Assembly: GCF_019218285.1 (NCBI RefSeq)
Contig: NZ_JAHUZG010000003.1
Coordinates: 372,001-436,000, forward strand
DNA from: Antarctobacter sediminis
GTDB taxonomy: Bacteria; Pseudomonadota; Alphaproteobacteria; Rhodobacterales; Rhodobacteraceae
Direction: 5' to 3'
DNA: 64,000 nt
A program made the translations under genes and the position numbers. The notes under the pieces are model-generated. The model saw only the letters and a program-made list of their open reading frames with translations, ran no database searches and was not told where the DNA came from. Positions within the stretch are counted from its first letter, which is position 1; each line of letters begins with the position of its first letter. Positions 53,904-62,489 of the stretch are shown here, one piece after another.

Positions 53904-56900
53904 TACCTATCGCCCACCGCTGCGTGAGGTTGACCTGAACGACAAGTTCGACCTGACCAAGGACCGTGTGTTCATCTCGGGCACGCAGGCGTTGATCCGG
54001 TTGTGCCTGATGCAGGCCCAGCGGGACAAGTCCGCCGGACTGAACACGCGAGGCTATGTAACCGGCTATCGCGGGTCGCCGCTGGGGGCACTGGACCAAC
54101 AATTCGGTCGCGCCGGAAAGCTGCTGGGCGGCGCGGGTGTCGTCTTTGAACCGGGCCTGAACGAAGATCTGGCCGCCACCGCAGTCTGGGGCAGCCAGCA
54201 GGCGGAATTGCATGGCGAAGGCGCGCAGGACGGTGTCTTTGCCATGTGGTACGGCAAGGGTCCGGGCGTGGACCGTTCCGGTGATGTTTTGCGCCATGGC
54301 AACTTGTCGGGGTCATCAAGACATGGCGGTGTGCTGGTTCTGATGGGTGACGATCACACCTGCGAAAGCTCGACCACCGCGCATCAAAGCGAATTTGCAC
54401 TGGTCGACGCCATGATGCCGGTGCTGAACCCGGCGACATTGCGGGAACTGGTGGAATTTGGCCTGCACGGCTGGGCGATGTCCCGCTATTCGGGTCTGTG
54501 GTGCGGGTTGAAATGCGTCAAGGACAACGTGGAATCCACCGGTTCTGTCGACATGGCCCCCGAAGGATTCCGCAGCGTCTTGCCTGCGGATCACGACCTG
54601 CCCGACGGCGGTCTGAACATCCGGCGCGGGGATACGCCGCTGATCCAGGAAGCGCGCCTGCACCAACACAAGATTGCCGCGGCACAGGCCTTTGCCCGGG
54701 CAAACGGGCTGGACCGTGTGGTCCGCTCCGGGGGGGACGCTGCGCGGATCGGGATTATCTCGGCGGGCAAATCCTTCCTTGATACGCAAGATGCGCTGGG
54801 ACTTCTGGGTGCCGGAGCTGACGACGGCGACAGTGGTCTGGCGCTGTACAAGGTCGGGATGACGTGGCCGCTGGAACCGGAAGGCTTGCGCCGGTTCGCC
54901 CGGGGCAAGGATCTGCTGATCGTGGTCGAGGAAAAGCGTGGGCTGATCGAGGACCAGGTGCGCAGCCTGTTGTACGGTGAACCCGGTGCTCCGGTGATCA
55001 TCGGCAAGAAAGATGAAACCGGGGCGGTATTGTTTCAAGCCGAAGGGGCGCTGGACCCGGTGCAGATCGCGCGCGCCATCGGGGCGCGCGCCCCTTGTCC
55101 CGCGCTGAAACAAGCGTTGGATCACCTGCCCGATGGCAAGGCGGGCGGCACAGAGTTGGGCGTTGCACGGACCCCCTATTTCTGTGCCGGCTGTCCGCAC
55201 AACACCTCCACCCGGCTGCCGGATGGCGCGCGCGGATACGCCGGGATCGGCTGTCACTGGATGGCGCAATCCATGGGTCGCAACGTCGAGGGCTATACCC
55301 ACATGGGGGGTGAAGGGGCCAACTGGATCGGAGAGGCCCGGTTTTCGACCCGCAAGCACATTTTCCAGAACCTCGGGGATGGCACCTATAATCATTCGGG
55401 CCTGATGGCGATCCGGGCCGCGATAGACAGTGGCGTGAACATCACCTTCAAGATCCTGTATAATGACGCGGTTGCCATGACGGGTGGCCAGACCCACGAA
55501 GGTGGCATGGACCTCTACCGGATCGCGCGCGAAGTCATGGCCGCCGGGGCGCGTGAAATCGTCGTGGTCAGCGACCGTCCAGACCTGCTGGACAAGACCC
55601 GCCTGCCCGCGAACACCCGGCTGAGCCCGCGCGAAGATCTGCTGGAGGTCGAAAACCGCCTGTCCAAGGTCGAGGGGTGCAGCATCCTGATCTATGAACA
55701 GACCTGCGCCGCGGAAAAGCGCCGCCGCCGAAAGCGGGGCAAGATGGAGGATCCGCCAAAGCGCATCTTTATAAATCCGCGAGTCTGCGAGGGTTGTGGT
55801 GATTGTGGTGTGCAATCGAACTGCGTTGCCATCCTGCCCGAGGAAACACCTTGGGGCCGCAAGCGGCGCATCGATCAAAGCGCCTGCAACAAGGACTATT
55901 CCTGCATCAAGGGTTTTTGTCCCAGCTTTACGACGGTAGACAGCGCCCTTCGCAAACCAAAAGCGCAGGACGTCAGGCTGACCGATCCGCCAGAGCCTGA
56001 AAGGTCCGAGCTTTCGGATGTCTATTCCGTTGTGTTGACTGGCGTTGGCGGAACCGGGGTTGTCACCATCGGGGCGCTGTTGGGCATGGCCGCGCATATC
56101 GAAGGCAAGGGGTGCGGGATCATCGATATGGCCGGCTTGGCGCAGAAAGGCGGGGCCGTGACTTCACATATCAAGCTGGCCCCGTCGCAGGAGGCAATCG
56201 GTGCCATTCGCATTGCCCCGGGCGGTGCGGACCTTGTGCTGGGCTGTGATCTTCTGGTCAGCGCGGGTGATACGCTGATGAAAACCGTGGCGACAGGGCG
56301 GACGCAGGCGGTCGTGAATACCGCCGAAGTCATGACCGGTGCTTTTACGCGCGACCCGGATTTCAAATTGCCCGTCCCCATGATGGAGTTCCGGTTGCGG
56401 CGCGCGCTTGGCGACGGGGCGGCGCATATGGTCGATGCCACCCGCCTTGCCGAAAGCCTGCTGGGTGACAGTATCGGGGCCAACCTCTTTCTTCTCGGTG
56501 TGGCTTATCAAAAGGGTCTGGTGCCGCTCAGCAGCGAGGCTATCCTCAGGGCCATTGCGCTCAACGGGGTCGCGGTGGCCTTTAACACCGATGCTTTCCG
56601 GCTGGGGCGGTGTTGGGCACATGATGCCGCCATGGTTGAGGTGCTGGTGCCCCGCGCACCCAATCCCGCGAACGAGACGCTGGACGATATGATCGCGCGT
56701 TGCACGGCCGACCTCGGGGACTATCAGGACAAACGCTATGCCGCACGCTATGCCGACCTTGCCATGTATGTCATCACCGTCGATCCCGACCCAGAGCAGC
56801 GCCTGTCGCGGGCCGTTGCGCGGTATGCCCACAAGCTGATGGCCTACAAGGATGAATACGAAGTCGCGCGCCTGTACAGCCAGCCCGAATTCCGCGCGTC

Positions 56901-57330
56901 GCTGGCTGCGCAATTCGAGGATCCCGGCAAGATCCGGCTACACCTTGCGCCGCCGGGACTGACCCGCAAGGATCCGGCCACCGGGCGTCCGCGCAAGATG
57001 GCGTTCGGGCCTTGGATCTTTCCGGTGTTGCGGGGCCTCTCGCGGCTTAGAAAACTAAGGGGCAGTTGGGCCGATCCCTTTGGCCGCACGGCCGAGCGGC
57101 GCAAGGAACGGCAGATCGCGGCAGATTACCTGTCGCGTATGGCCGGCGTGGCAGAGAGCCTGTCACCTGACACTTACGATCTGTGGGTCGAGATCGCGGA
57201 ACTGCCAGAAAGGCTGCGCGGGTTCGGCCCGGTGAAAGAGGGCAATATCCAGCGCTACGAGGCAGAGCTTGCCACGTTGTTGGCCAAGCTCACGGCACAG
57301 GCCCGCAGGCCCCGGCGCGAAAGCGCGTGA
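53896..57330 (+). CDS. Fused indolepyruvate:ferredoxin oxidoreductase (IorA-IorB type)
   Basis: A 1144-residue fused 2-oxoacid oxidoreductase. The N-terminal pyrimidine-binding part spans about 30-230, and the TPP domain has Gly-Cys-His-Trp and Gly-Gly-Glu-Gly-Ala-Asn-Trp (about 450-480). Two Cys clusters, Cys-x-Gly-Cys-Gly-Asp-Cys near 633 and Cys-Asn-Lys-Asp-Tyr-Ser-Cys-Ile-Lys-Gly-Phe-Cys, bind Fe-S. A gamma-type domain begins at Gly-Val-Gly-Gly-Thr-Gly-Val-Val near 716. It oxidatively decarboxylates aryl- or other 2-oxoacids to acyl-CoA, reducing ferredoxin. The ATG at 53896 has GAGGGAGG upstream. It is the last gene of the CoA-transferase/molybdoenzyme operon, an unusual partner set. Confidence 0.9.
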   Translation: MPDTYRPPLREVDLNDKFDLTKDRVFISGTQALIRLCLMQAQRDKSAGLNTRGYVTGYRGSPLGALDQQFGRAGKLLGGAGVVFEPGLNEDLAATAVWGSQQAELHGEGAQDGVFAMWYGKGPGVDRSGDVLRHGNLSGSSRHGGVLVLMGDDHTCESSTTAHQSEFALVDAMMPVLNPATLRELVEFGLHGWAMSRYSGLWCGLKCVKDNVESTGSVDMAPEGFRSVLPADHDLPDGGLNIRRGDTPLIQEARLHQHKIAAAQAFARANGLDRVVRSGGDAARIGIISAGKSFLDTQDALGLLGAGADDGDSGLALYKVGMTWPLEPEGLRRFARGKDLLIVVEEKRGLIEDQVRSLLYGEPGAPVIIGKKDETGAVLFQAEGALDPVQIARAIGARAPCPALKQALDHLPDGKAGGTELGVARTPYFCAGCPHNTSTRLPDGARGYAGIGCHWMAQSMGRNVEGYTHMGGEGANWIGEARFSTRKHIFQNLGDGTYNHSGLMAIRAAIDSGVNITFKILYNDAVAMTGGQTHEGGMDLYRIAREVMAAGAREIVVVSDRPDLLDKTRLPANTRLSPREDLLEVENRLSKVEGCSILIYEQTCAAEKRRRRKRGKMEDPPKRIFINPRVCEGCGDCGVQSNCVAILPEETPWGRKRRIDQSACNKDYSCIKGFCPSFTTVDSALRKPKAQDVRLTDPPEPERSELSDVYSVVLTGVGGTGVVTIGALLGMAAHIEGKGCGIIDMAGLAQKGGAVTSHIKLAPSQEAIGAIRIAPGGADLVLGCDLLVSAGDTLMKTVATGRTQAVVNTAEVMTGAFTRDPDFKLPVPMMEFRLRRALGDGAAHMVDATRLAESLLGDSIGANLFLLGVAYQKGLVPLSSEAILRAIALNGVAVAFNTDAFRLGRCWAHDAAMVEVLVPRAPNPANETLDDMIARCTADLGDYQDKRYAARYADLAMYVITVDPDPEQRLSRAVARYAHKLMAYKDEYEVARLYSQPEFRASLAAQFEDPGKIRLHLAPPGLTRKDPATGRPRKMAFGPWIFPVLRGLSRLRKLRGSWADPFGRTAERRKERQIAADYLSRMAGVAESLSPDTYDLWVEIAELPERLRGFGPVKEGNIQRYEAELATLLAKLTAQARRPRRESA

Positions 57331-57340
57331 CCCCCATGGC

Positions 57341-57365
57341 CCTGACCGGCAAACAGCCGGTCAGG
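57341..57365. terminator. Bidirectional hairpin terminator candidate
   Basis: Perfect ten-base stem: CCTGACCGGC at 57341-57350 with its complement at 57356-57365, five-base loop, followed by CGTTT. It separates the convergent IOR gene (ends 57330) and ABC ATPase gene (ends 57380). Confidence 0.7.
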
Positions 57366-57379
57366 CGTTTGCCCAATGC

Positions 57380-58441
57380 TCAGCGCAGACGGGCTTCGGA
57401 CTTGGCATCAAAGAACATCGCGTTCACCGGGTCGAACTCGACCACGACGCTGGTGCCTTCGGGGATGGCCTCATCCCCCTTGGTTTCCACGACGATGCGC
57501 TCGCCGGTGGGGGTGGTGAGATAGTCGTAGGCGACCCCGCCCAGCCGTTCGCGGATGTCGACCGTCACTGGCGAGGCACCTTCGCGCACCGACAGGTGCT
57601 GTGGTCGCAGCCCGACGATGACCTCGCTGCCTTCGCCCGGAAGGGCGACGTTGGCGGGAACCGTCGCATTGTCCAGCGCGGGCACGACAACCTGTCCGCC
57701 CGCAACCTTGCCGTTCATGAAATTCATGCTGGGAGAGCCGATAAAGCCGGCAACAAAGCGGTTGTCTGGATTCTGATACAGGTCCATCGGGCTGCCGACC
57801 TGTTCAATGTGACCGGCCCGCAGAACCACGATCTTGTCGGCCAGGGTCATGGCTTCGACCTGATCGTGGGTGACATAGATCATCGTGGCACCGATTTCCT
57901 TGTGCAGGCGCGCGATTTCCACCCGCATGTCGACACGCAGTTCGGCGTCGAGGTTCGACAGCGGTTCGTCGAACAGGAACACCTCGGGGCCGCGTACGAT
58001 CGCGCGTCCGATGGCAACCCGCTGACGCTGGCCGCCGGACAGGGCCTTGGGCTTGCGTTTCAGGTAGTCGTCCAGCTTGAGGATACGGCTGGCCTCGGCC
58101 ACCTTGGATTTGATCGTCGCCTTGTCGACGCCGTTCATCTTGAGCCCGAAGCCCATGTTTTCCTCAACCGTCATGTGCGGGTAAAGCGCGTAGGTCTGGA
58201 ACACCATTGCCACGCCGCGCTCTGCCGGGTCGGCACGGGTCACGTCACGGCCACCAATCGAAATGCTGCCGTCCGAGGTTTCCTCCAGCCCTGCGATCAT
58301 GCGCAGCAGCGTGGATTTCCCGCAGCCCGAAGGCCCGACGAAGACGCAGAATTCGCCGTCCTCGATTTGCAGGTCCACGCCATGGATGACCTGAACATCG
58401 CCGTAGCGTTTGACAGCACTGCTGAGTGCGACACCTGACAT
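57380..58441 (-). CDS. Sugar ABC transporter ATPase, UgpC/MalK family
   Basis: A 353-residue CUT1-type ATPase. Walker A is Gly-Pro-Ser-Gly-Cys-Gly-Lys-Ser, signature Leu-Ser-Gly-Gly-Gln-Arg-Gln-Arg, Walker B Leu-Phe-Asp-Glu-Pro-Leu-Ser-Asn-Leu-Asp, and a C-terminal TOBE region (about 240-350, with Gly-Leu-Arg-Pro-Gln-His) is present. It lies 30 bp after the IclR gene on the same strand and probably energises the binding protein and permeases on the other strand, which have no ATPase of their own in the window. GGGAGAG precedes the ATG at 58441. Confidence 0.92.
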   Translation of the reverse strand: MSGVALSSAVKRYGDVQVIHGVDLQIEDGEFCVFVGPSGCGKSTLLRMIAGLEETSDGSISIGGRDVTRADPAERGVAMVFQTYALYPHMTVEENMGFGLKMNGVDKATIKSKVAEASRILKLDDYLKRKPKALSGGQRQRVAIGRAIVRGPEVFLFDEPLSNLDAELRVDMRVEIARLHKEIGATMIYVTHDQVEAMTLADKIVVLRAGHIEQVGSPMDLYQNPDNRFVAGFIGSPSMNFMNGKVAGGQVVVPALDNATVPANVALPGEGSEVIVGLRPQHLSVREGASPVTVDIRERLGGVAYDYLTTPTGERIVVETKGDEAIPEGTSVVVEFDPVNAMFFDAKSEARLR

Positions 58442-58471
58442 GGTTTTCTCTCTCCCAAGAACCGTGATGGT

Positions 58472-59257
58472 TTATTGCGCCAGCGGATAGGGCCAGACAG
58501 AGGCCTCTGATCCGATCTGCGCAGCGGTCCGCAACAGCGCGGGCCGGAATTTGTCCAAACCGTCCACCGACATCCGAAAGGTCGAGGTGACGACGGAAAT
58601 CGCCCCGACCACGCGGTTCGACCCGCCAAAGATCGGCGCGGCGATGCTGATGATCCCCTGTTCATGTTCTTCGCGGTCATAGGCCACGCCCTCGGCGCGC
58701 ACCTGTTCCAGTTCGCGGACCAGCGTGTCGGGGCCGGTATGGGTCGACGGGGTAAAGCTTTCATAGACCTGCCGGTCCAGCGCGGCGGCGCGGCGCGCGT
58801 CATCCATGAAGGCCAGCATGACCTTGCCCACCCCGGTGCAATGGGCCGGGGATCGGCGCCCGGGCTGCGCCATGGTCTGAAACCCCTGTTCCGGGGTTTT
58901 CTTCTCGATAAAGACGACGCGGCCATTTTCCATCTGCGCAAGGTGGACCGTTTCGCCCACGTCATTGGCCAGCGACTGGATGAAGGGCTGCGCCAGTGGG
59001 CCAAGCGACGATTGGTTCCACGCATGACGCGCCATGCGGACCAGTCGCATGCCCGGCACATAGACGTGCCGTTCCTCGTCATAGGCCAGCACCCCCTGAT
59101 TCGTCAGGGTTTGCAGGATCCGGTGCAGCGTGGCCTTTGGATAGGGGCTGACCTCAAGCACTTCGGAAAAGCGGACGGCCCGGCCAAAGGCAACGACGAT
59201 GTCGAGAATATCCAAGGCTTTCCCGACAGTTCCGTCCGTTCCTACCTGCTTGTTCAT
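58472..59257 (-). CDS. IclR-family regulator, probable repressor of the alpha-galactoside operon
   Basis: A 261-residue IclR protein: winged HTH at about 12-75 (Phe-Ser-Glu-Val-Leu-Glu-Val-Ser-Pro-Tyr-Pro-Lys-Ala-Thr-Leu-His-Arg-Ile-Leu), effector domain at about 90-250 with the Gly-x-Gly-Lys-Val-Met-Leu-Ala segment at about 134-141. It is co-oriented with the ATPase gene and divergent from the binding-protein gene. A perfect 7-3-7 palindrome in the intergenic region has the GTTCCAC/GTGGAAC form seen for IclR-type sites. The inducer is probably an alpha-galactoside or galactose derivative. Confidence 0.9.
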   Translation of the reverse strand: MNKQVGTDGTVGKALDILDIVVAFGRAVRFSEVLEVSPYPKATLHRILQTLTNQGVLAYDEERHVYVPGMRLVRMARHAWNQSSLGPLAQPFIQSLANDVGETVHLAQMENGRVVFIEKKTPEQGFQTMAQPGRRSPAHCTGVGKVMLAFMDDARRAAALDRQVYESFTPSTHTGPDTLVRELEQVRAEGVAYDREEHEQGIISIAAPIFGGSNRVVGAISVVTSTFRMSVDGLDKFRPALLRTAAQIGSEASVWPYPLAQ

Positions 59258-59303
59258 GGGTCTGGTCCGCTGGTTGAGCCACTTTCGGGGGCGAAAGCAA
59301 TTC

Positions 59304-59332
59304 TTGACTGGATATCAATTCGGGACTAAAAG
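59304..59332 (+). promoter_or_regulatory. Sigma70-type promoter of the alpha-galactoside operon
   Basis: TTGACT at 59304-59309 and TAAAAG at 59327-59332 with a 17-base spacer, 61 bp before the binding-protein start. The -35 is a one-base variant of consensus; the -10 is weaker. The IclR palindrome starts 20 bp downstream of the -10. Confidence 0.55.
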
Positions 59333-59351
59333 ATCAACATTCAAAACATCT

Positions 59352-59368
59352 GTTCCACTATGTGGAAC
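59352..59368. promoter_or_regulatory. Perfect 7-3-7 palindrome, IclR operator candidate
   Basis: GTTCCAC at 59352-59358 and GTGGAAC at 59362-59368 are exact complements around TAT. The site lies just downstream of the promoter and before the ribosome site of the binding-protein gene, where a bound repressor would block elongation. The adjacent IclR gene is the natural partner. Binding is inferred. Confidence 0.72.
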
Positions 59369-59392
59369 TTTACGGGAGGAGAAAGTAAGCAG

Positions 59393-60631
59393 ATGTTCCA
59401 GAGAGCCATGAAGCTGACGGCGGCCCTTGTCGCCTCGACGATGTTCACCTCGGCGGCCTTCGCGGGCGAGCTTGTCATCAACACCGATACGTCCGACCCG
59501 GCGCCCAAGGCGGCGTTCCAGGCGCTGATCGACGGGTTCGAGGCAGAGCACCCCGACATCAAGGTCACCTGGAACCTGTTTGACCACGAAGGTTACAAGA
59601 CCTCGATCCGCAACTTCCTGACCGCGGACGCGCCGGACCTTGCCAACTGGTATGCGGGCAACCGGATGCTGCCCTATGTGAACGCCGGCCTTTTCGAGCC
59701 GGTCGATGATGTCTGGGAAGAAAACGGCCTGAAGGACTCGTTGGGGTCGTCGCTGGGGTCGATGACCATCGACGGCAAGATCTGGGGCGTGCCCTACACC
59801 TATTACCAGTGGGGTGTGTATTACCGGAAGGACATCTTCGAGGCGAATGATGTCGCCGTTCCGACCAACTGGGAGGAATTCCTTGCCGCCGGTGAAAAGC
59901 TGAAGGCGGCGGGTGTCACCCCGATCACCATCGGCACCAAGTATCTCTGGACCGCTGGCGGTGTCTTTGACTACCTCAACCTGCGCACCAACGGTTATGA
60001 CTTCCACATGGCGTTGACCAAGGGAGAGATCCCCTGGACCGACCCGCGCGTGGTCGACACCATGAACAACTGGAAACAGCTGATCGACGCCGGTTTCTTC
60101 CTTGAAAACCACGCCGCCTATTCCTGGCAAGAGGCGCTGGCCCCGATGGTTCAGGGCGATGCCGCCATGTATGTCATGGGCAACTTCGCCGTGGCCCCGC
60201 TGCGTGAGGCAGGCCTCAGCGACGAGCAGCTCGGCTTTTTCCAGTTCCCGGTTATCAACCCTGACGTGCCCTTGGCCGAAGAAGCCCCGACCGACACGAT
60301 CCACATCCCGGCCAACGCCAAGAACAAGGAAGACGCCAAGAAATTCCTCGCCTACCTGGCGCGCGCCGATGTGCAGACGCAGATCAACGAAACCCTCGGA
60401 CAGCTGCCAATCAACAAGAACAGCACCGTGGGCGACGACAAATTTCTGCAAGCGGGCTATGCCATGCTGAGCGCGACCGAAGGCGGCATTGCGCAGTTCT
60501 TTGACCGTGACGCCCCGGCCGAAATGGCCAAGGCCGGCATGGAGGGCTTTCAGGAATTCATGGTCAAACCCGAGCGCATGGACAAGATCCTTGAGCGGCT
60601 CGAGAAGGTCCGCCAGCGCGTCTACAAGTAA
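59393..60631 (+). CDS. Sugar ABC transporter binding protein (CUT1, SBP_bac_1)
   Basis: A 412-residue exported protein with a signal peptide (about 1-25, ending Phe-Ala-Gly) and the family-1 fold: Asn-Thr-Asp-Thr at the first strand, Ala-Pro-Asp-Leu-Ala-Asn-Trp near 75-85, and Trp-Gly-Val-Pro-Tyr-Thr-Tyr-Tyr at about 130-137 for sugar contact. Starts at 59393 and 59408 are both possible; the first has GGGAGGA about 12 bases upstream. It heads an operon with two permeases and an alpha-galactosidase, so the ligand is probably melibiose, raffinose or a similar alpha-galactoside. Confidence 0.9.
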   Translation: MFQRAMKLTAALVASTMFTSAAFAGELVINTDTSDPAPKAAFQALIDGFEAEHPDIKVTWNLFDHEGYKTSIRNFLTADAPDLANWYAGNRMLPYVNAGLFEPVDDVWEENGLKDSLGSSLGSMTIDGKIWGVPYTYYQWGVYYRKDIFEANDVAVPTNWEEFLAAGEKLKAAGVTPITIGTKYLWTAGGVFDYLNLRTNGYDFHMALTKGEIPWTDPRVVDTMNNWKQLIDAGFFLENHAAYSWQEALAPMVQGDAAMYVMGNFAVAPLREAGLSDEQLGFFQFPVINPDVPLAEEAPTDTIHIPANAKNKEDAKKFLAYLARADVQTQINETLGQLPINKNSTVGDDKFLQAGYAMLSATEGGIAQFFDRDAPAEMAKAGMEGFQEFMVKPERMDKILERLEKVRQRVYK

Positions 60632-60647
60632 CGCCTGGCCTGCACTA

Positions 60648-60673
60648 CCCCCGTCCGGCAACGCCGGGCGGGG
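60648..60673 (+). terminator. Intercistronic hairpin after the binding-protein gene
   Basis: CCCCG-T-CCGGC (ending 60659) pairs with GCCGG-G-CGGGG (60663-60673), a three-base loop and a T-G wobble in the stem. It lies 18 bases after the binding-protein stop and before the permease gene. It probably allows more binding protein than permease to be made. Confidence 0.55.
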
Positions 60674-60712
60674 CGTTTGCGTGTTCGCGCACGCACCCGA
60701 GGAGGAGACCCC

Positions 60713-61639
60713 ATGACCGCCCCGATCGTCCCAGATACCCACCCGCCTGCCACGCGCGGCTGGTGGAAGGAAAACCAGCAACGCGTCGCGCCTTGGCTGT
60801 TCCTTGCCCCCGGCATCTTCATGTTCCTTGTCTACGTGGTCATGCCGATTTTCCAGTCGATCAACATCTCTTTCTACGATTGGGATGGCTTGGGCGAAAA
60901 ATCATGGGTCGGCATGGGCAACTATGTCGAACTGATGGACGACGAGGCCTTTTACACCTCGCTCAAGAACAACGTGATCTGGCTGGTGCTTTATATGCTG
61001 GCGATCCCGATGGGGTTGTTCGTGGCGCTGTTCCTGAACCAGACGGTGCGCGGCATCCGCATTTACAAGTCTCTGTTTTTCTTTCCTTTCGTGATCTCGC
61101 AGGTTGTTGTGGGTCTGGTCTTTGCGTGGTTCTACGATCCGACCTACGGATTGATGAACATCGTGCTGGGCTGGTTTGGCGTCGAACCCATCGCCGTGCT
61201 GGCAAACGAGGATTACGTCACTTACGGTATCATTGCCGCCGGTCTGTGGCCGCAGACCGCCTATTGCATGATCCTGTACCTGACCGGTCTGAACGCCGTG
61301 GACCCCGAACAGATCGAGGCCGCGCGGCTGGACAATGCCAAGGGCGCCAAGATGCTGTGGTACGTAATCCTGCCGCAGCTGCGCCCGGCGACCTTCATCG
61401 CCATCGTGGTGACGGTGATCGGCGCGCTGCGCTCGTTCGACCTGATTTCCATCATGACCGACGGCGGTCCTTGGGGGTCGTCCCGCGTGCTGGCCTTTTA
61501 CATGTATGAACAGGCGTTTTCCGAATACGGCTTCCGCATGGGTTATGGCGCGGCCATCGCCGTGGTGCTGTTCCTTATCATGATGGTCTACATCACCGGC
61601 TTCCTCTGGAAGATGTACCGCGACGAGAAAGGGCGCTGA
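60713..61639 (+). CDS. Sugar ABC transporter permease, MalF/UgpA type
   Basis: A 308-residue permease with six helices after a short cytoplasmic leader. The EAA motif is Glu-Ala-Ala-Arg-Leu-Asp-Asn-Ala-Lys-Gly-Ala (about 212-222). GAGGAGGAGA precedes the ATG at 60713, and the second permease gene starts one base after its stop. It forms the channel with that permease and is presumably driven by the UgpC-type ATPase on the other strand. Confidence 0.92.
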   Translation: MTAPIVPDTHPPATRGWWKENQQRVAPWLFLAPGIFMFLVYVVMPIFQSINISFYDWDGLGEKSWVGMGNYVELMDDEAFYTSLKNNVIWLVLYMLAIPMGLFVALFLNQTVRGIRIYKSLFFFPFVISQVVVGLVFAWFYDPTYGLMNIVLGWFGVEPIAVLANEDYVTYGIIAAGLWPQTAYCMILYLTGLNAVDPEQIEAARLDNAKGAKMLWYVILPQLRPATFIAIVVTVIGALRSFDLISIMTDGGPWGSSRVLAFYMYEQAFSEYGFRMGYGAAIAVVLFLIMMVYITGFLWKMYRDEKGR

Positions 61640-61640
61640 G

Positions 61641-62489
61641 ATGTTCCCGACACCGATCCAGAAACGCTCTGCCACCGCGCAGACAGTCTACAAGATCGCC
61701 CTGCCCATCGCGCTGATCGTCTGGCTATTGCCGCTGATCGCCGTGGCGCTGACCTCGGTCCGCTCGGCGGGCGACATCACGGCAGGCAACTACTGGGGCT
61801 GGCCGACCAGCTTCAACCTGCTGGAAAACTACACCGCCATCTTCAAGCAGACGCCCATCGGGCAGTACATCCTGAACAGTTTCAAGGTGACGATCCCCAC
61901 GGTCATCGGCGCGGTGGCGATCAGCTGCATGACGGGCTTTGCGCTGGCCGTCTACAAGTTCAAGGGCAACCTCTTGATCTTCTTCATGTTCATTGCGGGT
62001 AACTTTGTGCCGTTCCAGATCCTCATGGTGCCGGTGCGCGACCTGACGCTGGATCTGGGCATGTACAATACGTGGTACGGGCTGGCGTTGTTCCACATCG
62101 CCTTTCAGGCCGGTTTCTGCACGCTGTTCATGCGCAACTTTATCAAGGCGCTGCCATATGAGTTGATCGAGGCCGCGCGGGTCGAAGGCGTGTCCGAAAT
62201 CCGCATCTTCTGGTACGTGGTGCTGCCCCTGATGAAACCTGCGCTGGCGGCGCTGTCCGTGCTGATCTTCACCTTTATCTGGAACGATTATTTCTGGGCG
62301 ACGGTGTTGACGCAGGGCGCAGACAACCAGCCGATCACTGCCGGTCTGTATTCGCTGAACGGTCAGTGGGTCGCCGCCTGGCACCTTGTCTCGGCGGGGT
62401 CGATCGTGGCCGCACTGCCGCCAGTGCTGATGTTCTTTCTCATGCAACGGCATTTCATTGCCGGTCTGACCCTTGGAGCCGTGAAATGA
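61641..62489 (+). CDS. Sugar ABC transporter permease, MalG/UgpE type
   Basis: A 282-residue permease with six helices. The EAA loop is Glu-Ala-Ala-Arg-Val-Glu-Gly-Val-Ser-Glu (about 177-186), and Phe-Ile-Trp-Asn-Asp-Tyr-Phe-Trp-Ala follows near 212-220, as in MalG-type subunits. It overlaps the alpha-galactosidase start by ATGA, which ties uptake directly to hydrolysis of the sugar. Confidence 0.92.
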   Translation: MFPTPIQKRSATAQTVYKIALPIALIVWLLPLIAVALTSVRSAGDITAGNYWGWPTSFNLLENYTAIFKQTPIGQYILNSFKVTIPTVIGAVAISCMTGFALAVYKFKGNLLIFFMFIAGNFVPFQILMVPVRDLTLDLGMYNTWYGLALFHIAFQAGFCTLFMRNFIKALPYELIEAARVEGVSEIRIFWYVVLPLMKPALAALSVLIFTFIWNDYFWATVLTQGADNQPITAGLYSLNGQWVAAWHLVSAGSIVAALPPVLMFFLMQRHFIAGLTLGAVK

